Below are positions 34,942 through 44,062 of a DNA stretch of 64,000 bases, piece after piece. This DNA is from JALEFZ01 sp964564415 (GTDB lineage: Bacteria > Bacteroidota > Bacteroidia > J057). The stretch's first letter is position 1; every line of letters begins with the position of its first letter. The stretch spans positions 62,001-126,000 of the forward strand of contig CAZMAV010000001.1 of the NCBI GenBank assembly GCA_964564415.1, given 5' to 3'. The translations under genes and the position numbers were made by a program. The notes under the pieces were generated by a model that was not told the origin of the DNA, made no database searches, and worked only from the letters and a program-made list of their open reading frames with translations.

Positions 34942-36018
34942 TTAAGCGTGAATTCGTTTGAGGGCAGCCTCATACACCCTTCTCATACCTTCTTCAAGGG
35001 AAATCTTAGGTTCCCACCCCAAGGTATTGAAAACGTAGTCCATGTTGGCATGGCGGGCATGGACGCCTACAGGCTTGTCAAGCAGGCGCTTAATCTCAGG
35101 ATCATATTCGGCAAAGCGGGTAAAAATCTCAATAATTTCGATGAAGGAGGTAATCTTTCCTGAACCGATGTTCATGGCCGAGCCATCCTTGATGTTGTCC
35201 AGGGCAAACAGGATGGCATCGATGCAATCTTCGATGTGTACAAAGTCCCGGCCTTGTTTGCCGGTCCCCCAAACCTCAAAGGGATCTTCTTTTCCTGCAG
35301 CACGAGCGGCGATAGCGGGGATGGGATAGGAGAGGTCTTGGTCTTCACCATAGCCGGAGAAGGGACGCACACAAGCCACGTGAAGATCATAATGTTCGGC
35401 GGCAATGCGGGCGAGGTACTCACCGGTGAGTTTGGACCATCCGTAGGTCATGTCGGGCTGGCCGAGGTTGCCTCCTTGAAAGTCGATATCCGACTCTTTG
35501 AGCGCGACATAGTCCCCCTCTTTTTGAAGATTAACAGGGTAAGCTGCGCTGGAAGAGGGAAACATCACACGGGCAGGCATGTGGCGGCAGGCCCAGTAGA
35601 AAAATTCAGCATCTATGCTCAGGTCGAGGGCAACCATCATGGGGTCGCCATCGATCTTGGCCCTGCCCCCGACGATGGCCGCAAAATGAAATACATCTTC
35701 GAATTTCTCGAAGTCTCCCAGGTCGTAAGTTTCCTTGAGCCAGTGGGGGTTTTCAAGCATGTTTCTAAGAAAAAGGCGAAAATCTCCCTTCCAGAAAATA
35801 AACTGCTCTTTTTCACCCCAAAATTCAACATTTTCCTGTACCCGCCGGGGCTGACCACCGAGGAAGCTTCCTCCCTCCGGCATGGGCCACTTTGAAGGTT
35901 CCATGCCCACCGAACAATCATCGACGACGATGACGCGGTCTTGGGTCCTATTGAGCAAGCGTTTGGCCAGGTTTCTTCCCACAAATCCACAACCTCCGGA
36001 AATGAGATGGTACTTCAT
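34942..36018 (-). CDS. NAD-dependent sugar-nucleotide epimerase/dehydratase
   Basis: A 358-residue extended SDR enzyme. The nucleotide-binding motif is LISGGCGFVGRNLAKRL at the N-terminus, the catalytic pair is YGWSK, and SSSAAYPVN precedes it as the Ser/Thr site. The late block GRDFVHIEDCIDAI is typical of GDP- or UDP-sugar epimerases. It presumably makes a nucleotide sugar for surface polysaccharide; substrate unknown. A TTG nine bases upstream is possible, but the ATG at 36018 is preferred. A glycosyltransferase gene lies just upstream on the same strand. Confidence 0.87.
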   Translation of the reverse strand: MKYHLISGGCGFVGRNLAKRLLNRTQDRVIVVDDCSVGMEPSKWPMPEGGSFLGGQPRRVQENVEFWGEKEQFIFWKGDFRLFLRNMLENPHWLKETYDLGDFEKFEDVFHFAAIVGGRAKIDGDPMMVALDLSIDAEFFYWACRHMPARVMFPSSSAAYPVNLQKEGDYVALKESDIDFQGGNLGQPDMTYGWSKLTGEYLARIAAEHYDLHVACVRPFSGYGEDQDLSYPIPAIAARAAGKEDPFEVWGTGKQGRDFVHIEDCIDAILFALDNIKDGSAMNIGSGKITSFIEIIEIFTRFAEYDPEIKRLLDKPVGVHARHANMDYVFNTLGWEPKISLEEGMRRVYEAALKRIHA

Positions 36019-36053
36019 TTGATTCAATGATATTAGTCAAAAACAGCCCGGGA

Positions 36054-36061
36054 CAAATGTA
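36054..36061 (-). promoter_or_regulatory. Candidate -7 box for the epimerase gene
   Basis: TACATTTG on the minus strand fits TAnnTTTG, 36 bases before the start codon. No convincing -33 element. Confidence 0.35.
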
Positions 36062-36123
36062 TTTTTATGTATGGCTGATGTTCAGAAAAATATTATCAAG
36101 GTGAAACTACATTTTCCCCCTGC

Positions 36124-37086
36124 CTAAAACAATTCTTCTTTTACCCTTTCTCCTTCTACTATTCTTTCCGAAATCTTGTAGGTATTCTTGAAAGGAGAAT
36201 TGCGTCCTATAAGTTCGGCAAGGAGTCCTGTGCTGAAAAACATGATACCGGAAAGAAACATGACAGAACCAAAGGCGATGGCGGGCATTCGGTTGCCCAA
36301 TTGTCCTTCAACGATTTTGGTGGTCATGAGGTAGACGAGGACAGCAGCCCCTATGAGGGTAAATAAGGCCCCCCAACTACCAAAAAAGTGCATGGGCTTT
36401 TTGAGGTAGCGCTGAACGACAAGGAGGGAAAGCAGGTCCAGCCCTCCGGTAATCAGCCTTCGACCTCCAAATTTTGAGAGGCCAAATTCTCTTTCTCGGT
36501 GTTCGACAACCTTTTCTCCGATTCTGTCGAAGCCTGCCCATTTGGCCAGAAGGGGAATGTAGCGATGCATGGCTCCATAGATCTCGACCGACTTGACGAC
36601 TTGGTTTTTGTAGGCTTTCAGGCCACAGTTGAAGTCATGGAGCTTGATGCCGGAGACCATGCGGACCACAGCGTTGAAAAGTTTGGAGGGAATGGTCTTG
36701 GAGGGAGGGTCGTGTCGCTTTTTCTTCCAACCAGAGACCAGGTCAAAACCTTCTTCGGTGATCATCCGGTAGAGCTCGGGAATTTCGGTGGGACGGTCCT
36801 GTCCATCGGCATCCATGGTAATGACGACATCACCCCGGGCAGCTTCAAAACCTTTCTGTAGGGCAGCTGCCTTGCCATAGTTGCGCTGAAAGCGAATCCC
36901 ATGAATGACGGGATAGGTCTTAGCAAGCTCACCGACTATCTCCCAGGAGTTGTCGCGGCTGCCATCATCAATCATCACGACTTCATAGCTGTAAGGCAAC
37001 TTGGCCATTTCTTTTTGAATGTCTGCCACGAGGACCGCCAGGGATTCCTCTTCATCGAACAGGGGAATGACAATAGATATATCCAT
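36124..37086 (-). CDS. Family 2 glycosyltransferase, membrane anchored (DPM1/GtrB-like)
   Basis: 320 residues. The GT-A start is ISIVIPLFDEEESL, the first acidic site is VVMIDDGSRDNSW and the DxD is ITMDADGQDRP. The N-terminal domain is followed by two C-terminal membrane helices (about 230-255 and 270-295). This layout is typical of polyprenyl-phosphate glycosyltransferases that load a sugar onto a lipid carrier at the inner membrane. It is probably linked to envelope glycan or protein glycosylation together with the neighbouring epimerase (inference). Confidence 0.9.
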   Translation of the reverse strand: MDISIVIPLFDEEESLAVLVADIQKEMAKLPYSYEVVMIDDGSRDNSWEIVGELAKTYPVIHGIRFQRNYGKAAALQKGFEAARGDVVITMDADGQDRPTEIPELYRMITEEGFDLVSGWKKKRHDPPSKTIPSKLFNAVVRMVSGIKLHDFNCGLKAYKNQVVKSVEIYGAMHRYIPLLAKWAGFDRIGEKVVEHREREFGLSKFGGRRLITGGLDLLSLLVVQRYLKKPMHFFGSWGALFTLIGAAVLVYLMTTKIVEGQLGNRMPAIAFGSVMFLSGIMFFSTGLLAELIGRNSPFKNTYKISERIVEGERVKEELF

Positions 37087-37107
37087 CCAACAAGGATTTT
37101 AGGGATA

Positions 37108-37115
37108 CAAAGATA
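37108..37115 (-). promoter_or_regulatory. Candidate -7 box for the glycosyltransferase gene
   Basis: TATCTTTG on the minus strand is a full match to TAnnTTTG, 22 bases before the start codon. Confidence 0.45.
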
Positions 37116-37439
37116 GAAAAAAGTGGGAAGAAAGGGGACCATTCCTCAGGGGATGCTTGGGAATTAATGATTTATTTCAATTGAGAGACTTTGCCCTCAG
37201 ACAAAACAAAGGCAAAAGCGATGGATCAAGGAGAAAAGGGGGAAGTCAAGGGCATAAGATTTTTTGTTGGACTAATACCAATAAAGTTGAACCGAAAGAT
37301 TTTCTCATTTTTTGGCAAGCATCAATTATTGTCATGAGATTGCCTTTATCTTTATCAGGTATTGATCTATTCCGAGGTTAATAATTACTTAAGTTCTATG
37401 GGTTCACCTTGAGAACAAATCTAATTTCCCCAAAAATAC
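37116..37439. other. AT-rich gap without a recognisable gene
   Basis: About 320 bases between the GH97 gene and the glycosyltransferase. A 74-codon frame on the plus strand (37157-37381) has no recognisable motif and an unlikely composition. Apart from the promoter box at its left edge and the terminator at its right edge I see nothing. It could be decayed sequence. Confidence 0.5.
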
Positions 37440-37471
37440 AAAAAGGCCAGACCTGAGGCCTGACCTTTTAG
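37440..37471 (-). terminator. Terminator of the GH97 gene
   Basis: On the minus strand AAAAGGTCAGGCC pairs, with two G-U pairs, with GGTCTGGCCTTTTT across a TCA loop. It ends in T and begins 19 bases after the stop. Confidence 0.8.
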
Positions 37472-37489
37472 CTCTGGAACTTTAGAGTT

Positions 37490-39574
37490 CTAGTTTTTTA
37501 GAATGAAGCTCACAGCCGCACCACCTCCAGGAGCAAGGCGCATGCTGATCGTCGATCCCTTTTGAACATCCTTGGTTTTGATCTGGTAGTCGGTAAGGTT
37601 GCCCTTGTAGCTGGCATCTTCACCATCCATGTAAAAAATAGCCTCATAGGTCTTTCCTGTATCAAGGAAGTCCAGCTCCAGTTCTACCAAACGCTCGTTT
37701 TCATCCGTGATGGATCCCAGAAACCAGCGATCCCCTCCCCGCTCCTTCCGGGCCATGGTCAAGTAATCGCCAATCTCCCCTTCTAGCACAATACTTTTTT
37801 CCCAGTCCACAGCGACCTCCTCGACAAAGGTCATGAAGGGATGGTTGCCGATATGCTCAGGCAAATCTGCCACCATTTGCACAGGGCTATAGATGATGAC
37901 ATAGAGGGCAATCTCATGTCCAAGGGTAGTATTAAGGTCGTTTTCTTTGTAGGGACTCAAGTCGCGCTTGAAAATTCCGGGGGTGTAGTCAATGGGACCA
38001 GCCAGCATCCTGGTAAAAGGCACCAGCAGCAGGTGATCCGTAGAATTTCCTCCCTCTACCGACCAGGTGTTGAACTCCTGTCCCCTCAGGCCCTCCCGGG
38101 CGATGGCATTGGGATAGGTACGGCGAATACCTGTAGCCATAATAGGTTCGTGTGCATTGACCGCAACATTGTACTTGGCGGCGGTGTCCAAAACTTTGCG
38201 ATAATGATTGACCATCCACTGTCCGTGATGGTACTCACCCTTGGGAATGATAGGTCCTACATATCCGGTCTTGACGGCATGTATTCCCAGGCGATTCATC
38301 AATTGATAGGCCGTATCTAATTGTTCTTCGTAAGTACGGGGAGCAGCAGAGGTCTCGTGGTGCATAATAATGTCCACTCCTTTTTCCTTTCCATAGGCGA
38401 CGACTTCCTCCAGGTCGTAGTCTGGATAAGCAGTTACAAAATCAAAGACTCCTTCCCTGTCTTCGAATCCGATCCAATTTTCCCAGCCGGTATTCCAGCC
38501 TTCGATCAGCATTCCTTTGATCTTATGGCGAGAAGCATAGTCGATCGTGCGCTTGGCCTCTTCTGTAGTAGCTCCGTGTTTTCCTGAATTATAATCCCAA
38601 GAATTCTTACCCAGGTGCATGTGCCACCAGATTCCCATATACTTCATCGGCTGGAAATAGGAGGAGATATCTCCCAGCTTATTGGGCTCGTTGAGGTTGA
38701 CGATCAAGGTGGATTCAATCAGGTCTCCAGCCCTGTCTCCCAGTTGTATGGTCCTCCAGGGTGATTGGAAAGGCAGGGCCACCCTTGCCTTGTACCCCAT
38801 GCGGTCGGAGCCTACCAGTTCGCTGATAAAGCGGTATCCTTCCTTAGCTTTTTTCAGGGTAATCCCAGCATAATCGGTGAGGGCAGCCTCGTGAAAGCTC
38901 ATGTACAACCCCTGGTCTGTACGAAGGGTGACAGGGGTATTGACGGCAACTTCGGGTATGTAGGTGGCGATCAGGTTGGGATGAGAAGTCTTGCCTACAG
39001 TGTCGATCTCGCTGAATCTAGTATGGTTGTAGAGGTGTTCGTATGAATCCCAGTCGCCAGGTATCCACCAGGTTTCATGGTCACCGGTAAGGGCAAATTC
39101 AGTATTCTCATCGGTAATATCCAAATACTCAAGGCTTCCCTGGGCTGGTATTTCATATCGAAACCCAATCCCATCGTTATAGGCCCTAAAAATCAGGTTG
39201 AGTTTACGCTTTCCTCCGGCCTTCTCCTGGAGGGCGTAGCGGGCTTCCGTGTAGTTGTCTTCTACCAAACGCTGCTCTCCCCAAGGCATTTCCCAACTGT
39301 CCTCCACCTTTTCGATGTTCCGGCTTAGGATTTGAAAACTATCCTTCATAGACTCCTGATCCATGAAATCAAGGCCCAGGCGGGAAGTATCAAGAACGAG
39401 GTTTTCCTCGAAGCTCACGGTGTAAGCAGGCTGTCCTCTATCGGTCAGAAATACATCGATCGACACCTTTTCGTCAGGTGAAGTAAGTTTGGGGACTTCG
39501 CTGCTTTCTTGATTACAAGCTGTCCACAGACCTGCACTAAGCAGGAAAGTCCATAGTATCCAATATTTTTTCAT
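37490..39574 (-). CDS. GH97 glycoside hydrolase, lipoprotein (alpha-glucosidase/galactosidase type)
   Basis: A 694-residue protein with a lipoprotein signal (LSAGLWTAC), so it is periplasmic or outer-membrane anchored. Family blocks are DENTEFALTGDHETWWIPGD, MKYMGIWWHMHLG, IKGMLIEGWNTGWENW, VDIIMHHETSAAPRTYE and GIHAVKTGYVGPIIPKGEYH. The last part has MLAGPIDYTPG and the beta domain ends with GGGAAVSFIL. GH97 enzymes such as SusB use calcium and glutamates to hydrolyse alpha-glucosides. The HHET glutamate here is of the inverting SusB type by family knowledge, but exact specificity cannot be read. Confidence 0.92.
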   Translation of the reverse strand: MKKYWILWTFLLSAGLWTACNQESSEVPKLTSPDEKVSIDVFLTDRGQPAYTVSFEENLVLDTSRLGLDFMDQESMKDSFQILSRNIEKVEDSWEMPWGEQRLVEDNYTEARYALQEKAGGKRKLNLIFRAYNDGIGFRYEIPAQGSLEYLDITDENTEFALTGDHETWWIPGDWDSYEHLYNHTRFSEIDTVGKTSHPNLIATYIPEVAVNTPVTLRTDQGLYMSFHEAALTDYAGITLKKAKEGYRFISELVGSDRMGYKARVALPFQSPWRTIQLGDRAGDLIESTLIVNLNEPNKLGDISSYFQPMKYMGIWWHMHLGKNSWDYNSGKHGATTEEAKRTIDYASRHKIKGMLIEGWNTGWENWIGFEDREGVFDFVTAYPDYDLEEVVAYGKEKGVDIIMHHETSAAPRTYEEQLDTAYQLMNRLGIHAVKTGYVGPIIPKGEYHHGQWMVNHYRKVLDTAAKYNVAVNAHEPIMATGIRRTYPNAIAREGLRGQEFNTWSVEGGNSTDHLLLVPFTRMLAGPIDYTPGIFKRDLSPYKENDLNTTLGHEIALYVIIYSPVQMVADLPEHIGNHPFMTFVEEVAVDWEKSIVLEGEIGDYLTMARKERGGDRWFLGSITDENERLVELELDFLDTGKTYEAIFYMDGEDASYKGNLTDYQIKTKDVQKGSTISMRLAPGGGAAVSFILKN

Positions 39575-39640
39575 AGGTAATTAGCGATTGTTTACAATCA
39601 AATTAAAGATTGAAGGGTCAATTCCAAATAAAGCTCAAAA

Positions 39641-41551
39641 TTACAGGGCCCACTCCACAAAATACATGTTGACTTCCCCTTTGTTTTTGGCATATACTTT
39701 TCCCCGGGCCTTGCAATAGCAGACATCCTTTACCAAATCATAGGTAGATTGAGAAATGTTTACCCTTCCTACCTCACCTGAGGCTTCCATGCGGGCAGCT
39801 GTATTGACCGTATCTCCCCAAATGTCATAGGAAAATTTACGGGTTCCTACCACTCCGGCTACCACAGGGCCGGAATGTATGCCAATTCGAGCCTCAAAGA
39901 ATGGAACTCCTCTGGCCTTTCTGTCTTTTTGGTATTCTTCCATGAATTCCTGGATCTCCATGGCGGCCCTCAGGGTTTTTCTTGCGTGCTGAGCATCTTC
40001 CTCGGGTACTCCTCCGGCACACATATAGGCATCTCCGATGGTCTTTATCTTTTCTACCTCATTGCGCTCCATGATGTCGTCAAAATGCATGAAACAATAG
40101 TGAAGTTCAGCGACCAGTTCCTTAGGTGTCAGCACTTCGGAGATATAGGTAAATCGTTTGAAATCGACAAACATCACCGATACAGAGGAATAGCTCCTGG
40201 CCTTTATTTTTCCTGAAGCAGAATACTTGAGTTCATCGGCGATGCTCTCGGGCAAAATGTTGAGAAGGAGTTTTTCGGCTCGGTCCCGCTGCAAATCGAT
40301 CAGGGTGTTTTTGGCGGCCAGCTTGCGGTTGTTGCGAGCCCGAATTCGACTTTGCCAGTAAAAAAAAGCGACGATACCCCCGGCAATCAGGAGCAAGGCC
40401 AGCAGGACAATGAGGACGACCCTCACCCGTTGGCGGATGTCTTTCTCCCGAAGTTTTCGTTCTTCTGCCGCCTTTTGCCACTCATAGTCAAAGCGCTGCT
40501 GATTGATGATGTCCCGGCTCGTCAAGTCGTAGATAGAATCCTTGACCTGGGTAAAAAGTAAGTGATAGTCATAGGCCATTTTGTAATCACCCAGAGAGTC
40601 ATAGACCGAAGAAAGCGTCTCGTAGGCATACCTTACATCATCCAGCAACTGGATTTCTCTGGCGGTCCGTAGCCCCTCTTTCAGGTAAGAAATGGCCTTC
40701 CCAAATTCTCCCTTCTGCATGTAGGTCTTTCCAATATCAGTGTAGCCGTCGGCCAGTCCCTCTTTGTCTTGTAGTTTTTGCTGGATAACCAGGGCATTAT
40801 AAAAATGCCCCAGGGCCTTGTCAAAATCTCCCTGCCTCCTGTAAATGCTACCTACATTATTATGGTAATCCGAGAGGCCCAGAGAATCTTTTGATTGGCG
40901 ATAAAGGCGGATGGATTGGGCGTGGGCGGCCAAGGCCTTGTCATAGACTTCTTCCTTTCGCCAAGCTCGACCGATGACATTGAGGATATCGGCCTCCTGC
41001 TGCTTGTCCTTTTGCAAGCGAGCCAGCATAAGGGCTTTTTCATAATAATCGCGAGCTTCGGGAAAGGAGCCCAGACTGGCCTGAATGATTCCCAGCCAGT
41101 AGTAAGCATTCATCAGGCCACTGCTGTCTTTTTTGCTCTCTCTGATTTTGAAGGATTCGTAGATGTATTTGTTAGCTCCGGCAAAGTTGCCCAGGCGCCA
41201 TTCGACCATTCCCATGCCTTGCCAGGCTTTTGCCATTCCCAAAGGTTTGTCCTCTTTCTGAAAAGCATCCAGTGCCTGACGATAATCCCTAAGGCCATCC
41301 TCGTAATTGCCCAGGTACCAGTTTGCCATGCCTCGGTTGAGGAAGACATCGCCTAAAAACCAGTCTTCTTTTTTCCCAAGAGCCAGTAGCTCTGTGGCAA
41401 ATTCCAGGCTTTGGGATGGGTGGTTTCGCACCTGACCTTGCAGGGAATCGCTTAGATGGAGGAAATCTTTTTCTTTGCTCACCAAACTTTCTCCCTGGCC
41501 CAGAAGCAGGTGAAAGGCAAACAATAATCCTATGGACCAAGCGATACGCAT
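39641..41551 (-). CDS. TPR-containing class III adenylate cyclase
   Basis: A 636-residue protein. The signal peptide (to LLLGQ) is followed by about seven TPR repeats (residues 40-330, such as YLGNYEDGLRDYRQAL and YRRQGDFDKALGHFYNAL), which should lie in the periplasm. A transmembrane helix (VVLIVLLALLLIAGGIVAFF) and a short linker lead to a cytoplasmic cyclase domain. That domain has the metal Asp in SVMFVDFKRFTYIS, substrate Lys in KTIGDAYMCAGG and the transition-state block ARIGIHSGPVVAGVVG, and Asp in YDIWGDTVNTAARM. The Lys/Asp pair argues for ATP rather than GTP. It probably senses an envelope signal through the TPRs and makes cAMP. Confidence 0.9.
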   Translation of the reverse strand: MRIAWSIGLLFAFHLLLGQGESLVSKEKDFLHLSDSLQGQVRNHPSQSLEFATELLALGKKEDWFLGDVFLNRGMANWYLGNYEDGLRDYRQALDAFQKEDKPLGMAKAWQGMGMVEWRLGNFAGANKYIYESFKIRESKKDSSGLMNAYYWLGIIQASLGSFPEARDYYEKALMLARLQKDKQQEADILNVIGRAWRKEEVYDKALAAHAQSIRLYRQSKDSLGLSDYHNNVGSIYRRQGDFDKALGHFYNALVIQQKLQDKEGLADGYTDIGKTYMQKGEFGKAISYLKEGLRTAREIQLLDDVRYAYETLSSVYDSLGDYKMAYDYHLLFTQVKDSIYDLTSRDIINQQRFDYEWQKAAEERKLREKDIRQRVRVVLIVLLALLLIAGGIVAFFYWQSRIRARNNRKLAAKNTLIDLQRDRAEKLLLNILPESIADELKYSASGKIKARSYSSVSVMFVDFKRFTYISEVLTPKELVAELHYCFMHFDDIMERNEVEKIKTIGDAYMCAGGVPEEDAQHARKTLRAAMEIQEFMEEYQKDRKARGVPFFEARIGIHSGPVVAGVVGTRKFSYDIWGDTVNTAARMEASGEVGRVNISQSTYDLVKDVCYCKARGKVYAKNKGEVNMYFVEWAL

Positions 41552-41653
41552 CCTTCTTAGACTAAAAATACAGGACAACAGCAGGATTACCTAAATCGGC
41601 ATCCCATAGTCGAACTTCGCCATTAATTTGAAAAAAGGAAAGTAAGAAGAGCC

Positions 41654-42058
41654 TCAATCTCGAAACATAGATTTAATGCTTCCCCAGGTTCGCTGAATGG
41701 AGGTAGGGCTGTGGTTGAGGCTTTTGGTAAAGGAGTGGACCTGCCCATTTACGATCACTTGTAGTTCGTAAAAGAGAACTCTGGGCTGCTGTTTGAAGAT
41801 ATCGTTGTCGAGGTAAGTGTAGTATGACTGCCCACTACTGGGAAGGGTGGCTACATGAGTAAGGGTATTTTCATCCTCAAACCTCCGGAAAATTCTATAC
41901 TCTGCGATGTTTTTCTCATCTTCGATCTCCCAGGAAACCATGATGTCTGCCCCATCAGCTTGTAGGGTAAAAGTATTTAACAAGACATTCTGCCCCCAGC
42001 CTGCAACTGCGCTATAAAATAAAGTAAAAAACAAGGCCAGAGGAAGGAACTTAGACAT
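41654..42058 (-). CDS. Small exported protein with one fibronectin III-like domain
   Basis: 134 residues with a signal peptide ending near VAGWGQ. A beta domain follows, containing DGADIMVSWEIEDEKNIAEY and YYTYLDNDIF, in the pattern of a fibronectin type III or T9SS-associated Ig-like module. No sorting tail. Function unknown. Confidence 0.65.
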   Translation of the reverse strand: MSKFLPLALFFTLFYSAVAGWGQNVLLNTFTLQADGADIMVSWEIEDEKNIAEYRIFRRFEDENTLTHVATLPSSGQSYYTYLDNDIFKQQPRVLFYELQVIVNGQVHSFTKSLNHSPTSIQRTWGSIKSMFRD

Positions 42059-42370
42059 ACCTGAATAATTGTTGAACCTAATCCTAACAAATAAAGGGCT
42101 TATTTAATAAAGTACAAATACTATTTTTTATCATATTGTGAAATTTCAACTTGGAAGGCCGCCAAAAAATGGCAAAAATACTTGGCTTAAGGTTTCATTT
42201 GTATAAACTTAGCAAAAGGAAAAGAAAGCTGATATCCAAAACGAATTGCCACAGTCCTCCTGGGTTGATGTGAATAATTTGTTTCCCTCCCCGGGACCGC
42301 CATTTGTTTTTTCGCTAAAAAGATTTGTGATCTTCACTCTAGATTAGAGCAGCAATTTTGACTCGATTTA
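42059..42370. other. AT-rich intergenic region
   Basis: About 310 bases between divergent genes. It should hold the leftward promoter of the small exported protein; TAGTATTTG on the minus strand is near 42110 but is one base too long for the consensus. No gene or RNA is recognised. Confidence 0.4.
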
Positions 42371-42401
42371 TTGGTTATCAAGAGAAAAAGCTTTACATTT
42401 G
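42371..42401 (+). promoter_or_regulatory. Promoter of rpmE2
   Basis: A TTGG element at 42371 and TACATTTG at 42394-42401 are separated by 20 bases, matching the -33/-7 arrangement of Bacteroidota. The start codon follows at 42424. Confidence 0.7.
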
Positions 42402-42423
42402 CCATTCCAAAAAAATCAAGACA

Positions 42424-42687
42424 ATGAAAGAAGGCATACATCCTGACTATGACTTTGTCGTCTTCAAAGATATTTCTACTGATTATACTTTTCTCAGTAA
42501 GTCTACGGCCAAGTCAAAAGAGACCATCATCTGGGAGGATGGAAAAGACTATCCCCTGATCAAGTTGGACATTTCCAGCGACTCACACCCCTTCTTTACG
42601 GGTAAGCAGAAGCTGGTAGACACCGCCGGCCGTGTAGACAAGTTCTACAGCAGGTATGGCAAAGGGAAAAAAGGCAAGAAAGAATAA
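42424..42687 (+). CDS. rpmE2: Type B large-subunit ribosomal protein L31
   Basis: An 87-residue L31 of the zinc-free type B. It begins MKEGIHPDYDFVVFKDI and contains SSDSHPFFTGKQKLVDTAGR and VDKFYSRYG, with no CxxC pairs. A lysine-rich tail follows. The ATG at 42424 fits both the family start and the promoter; the frame is open to 42358. It is a single-gene unit with its own promoter and terminator. Confidence 0.97.
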   Translation: MKEGIHPDYDFVVFKDISTDYTFLSKSTAKSKETIIWEDGKDYPLIKLDISSDSHPFFTGKQKLVDTAGRVDKFYSRYGKGKKGKKE

Positions 42688-42705
42688 AGACCTTCCCCAA
42701 AAATG

Positions 42706-42740
42706 AAAAAGGACTTTTCAGAAGAAGAGTCCTTTTTTTT
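42706..42740 (+). terminator. Terminator of rpmE2
   Basis: AAAAAGGACT (42706-42715) pairs with AGTCCTTTTT, ending in eight T. Confidence 0.9.
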
Positions 42741-42791
42741 ATTTTATTCCAACTCCTATCTTAGGTACATCATCTCCAATGTCTCCTACCC

Positions 42792-44021
42792 ATGGACTAT
42801 ATTCTTTTCGAAGATGAGCGCCATCAGGACTTGAAGCCCTTTACCCTGACCCGACCCAGCTTTGCCCTGCGTTGTGGCATATGGACTTTTCAGGAAAAAT
42901 GGGGAAAGGCCCTCTCACATCCTCTTTTTACCCTTACCCGGCCCAATCTGCAGGAGATTTTCCAACGCCTACCCCCCGAAGATAATGATCGGGTCTGGAT
43001 CAATGGTCGTTTTGGACCGGACGAAGAGCTTTTGAGGGCCATAAAAGACATAGGGCCACAATCATTCTTTTGCAATAAAGCCGGAGAAGTCCTCCTGATC
43101 AGAACTTCTCCCAATAATAAACTCGACCTCCTGCCCTCTCAGATCAATCCAGAGCATTTGGAGGAGCTGGGGTTTCAAAAGATCATCTATGGGAAAGACC
43201 TTTTAGGCATACGTCGACCCTCAGATATTTTTCGCCTCAATAAGGCTTTCATTCTCAGAGACTTCGAATGGCTTGTTCGGGAGTCTGGCCCCTCTGCCCC
43301 TCTGAGAGACCCCCACAGCAGGGTTTATGGAAAAGACAACCTCTATCTCGCCCCAGGAGCAGAAATCAGGGCTTCCATTATCAACGCAGAGGATGGCCCG
43401 GTCTATGTCGGCCGTGAAGCCAGGGTACTGGAAGGCTCCATCATCCTGAACACACATGCCATCGGCGACCACTGCACGGTGAGTGCAGGAGCCAAACTTC
43501 GGGGGGACAGCAGTTTTGGACCCTGGGTAAAAGTAGGAGGAGAGGTAGGCAATTCCGTCATCATGGGCTATGCTAACAAAGGCCATGACGGCTACCTTGG
43601 CAACTCGGTCCTAGGCTACTGGTGCAACATAGGAGCGGATAGCAATACTTCCAACCTCAAAAATAATTATTCCCATATCAAGGTTTGGAATTACACCTCA
43701 GAATCACTTCAGGACACAGGTCTACAATTTCATGGACTCCTCATGGGCGATCACAGCAAATGCGGTATCAATACCATGTTTAATACGGGCACTACTGTGG
43801 GTGTATCGGCCAACATCTACGGAGGAGATTTTCCACCCAAGTTTATCCCTTCCTTTACCTGGGGAAATACCACCTACAACTTCGAAAAGGCCATGAATAC
43901 TGCCGAACGGGTCATGATGAGGAGGAAACTAGCCCTCAGCCAGGCCGATAGAAGGCTCCTTCAGAAGGTCTATGAGGAAAGCAGCAAGTTCAGAACTTGG
44001 GAAAAGCAAAAACAAAATTAA
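42792..44021 (+). CDS. GlmU-like putative sugar nucleotidyltransferase with left-handed beta-helix
   Basis: 409 residues of the GlmU-family protein type found in Bacteroidota. The N-terminal part (MDYILFEDERHQDLKPFTLT) lacks the canonical pyrophosphorylase signature. From about residue 190 come hexapeptide-type turns (APGAEIRASIINAEDGPVYV, GDHCTVSAGAKLRGDSSFGP) forming a left-handed beta-helix, then GTTVGVSANIYGG. Known relatives are annotated as sugar nucleotidyltransferases, but their substrate is unproven. The gap to tpiA is 41 bases; the pairing with tpiA recurs in this phylum (recollection). Confidence 0.82.
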   Translation: MDYILFEDERHQDLKPFTLTRPSFALRCGIWTFQEKWGKALSHPLFTLTRPNLQEIFQRLPPEDNDRVWINGRFGPDEELLRAIKDIGPQSFFCNKAGEVLLIRTSPNNKLDLLPSQINPEHLEELGFQKIIYGKDLLGIRRPSDIFRLNKAFILRDFEWLVRESGPSAPLRDPHSRVYGKDNLYLAPGAEIRASIINAEDGPVYVGREARVLEGSIILNTHAIGDHCTVSAGAKLRGDSSFGPWVKVGGEVGNSVIMGYANKGHDGYLGNSVLGYWCNIGADSNTSNLKNNYSHIKVWNYTSESLQDTGLQFHGLLMGDHSKCGINTMFNTGTTVGVSANIYGGDFPPKFIPSFTWGNTTYNFEKAMNTAERVMMRRKLALSQADRRLLQKVYEESSKFRTWEKQKQN

Positions 44022-44062
44022 CCGATTCACACATAGCATTAATCACTCCACATTACAATCCT

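Noticed and set aside
37157..37381. A 74-codon frame in the gap between the GT2 and GH97 genes
   Set aside because: No motif, no convincing start context, low-complexity composition; probably chance.
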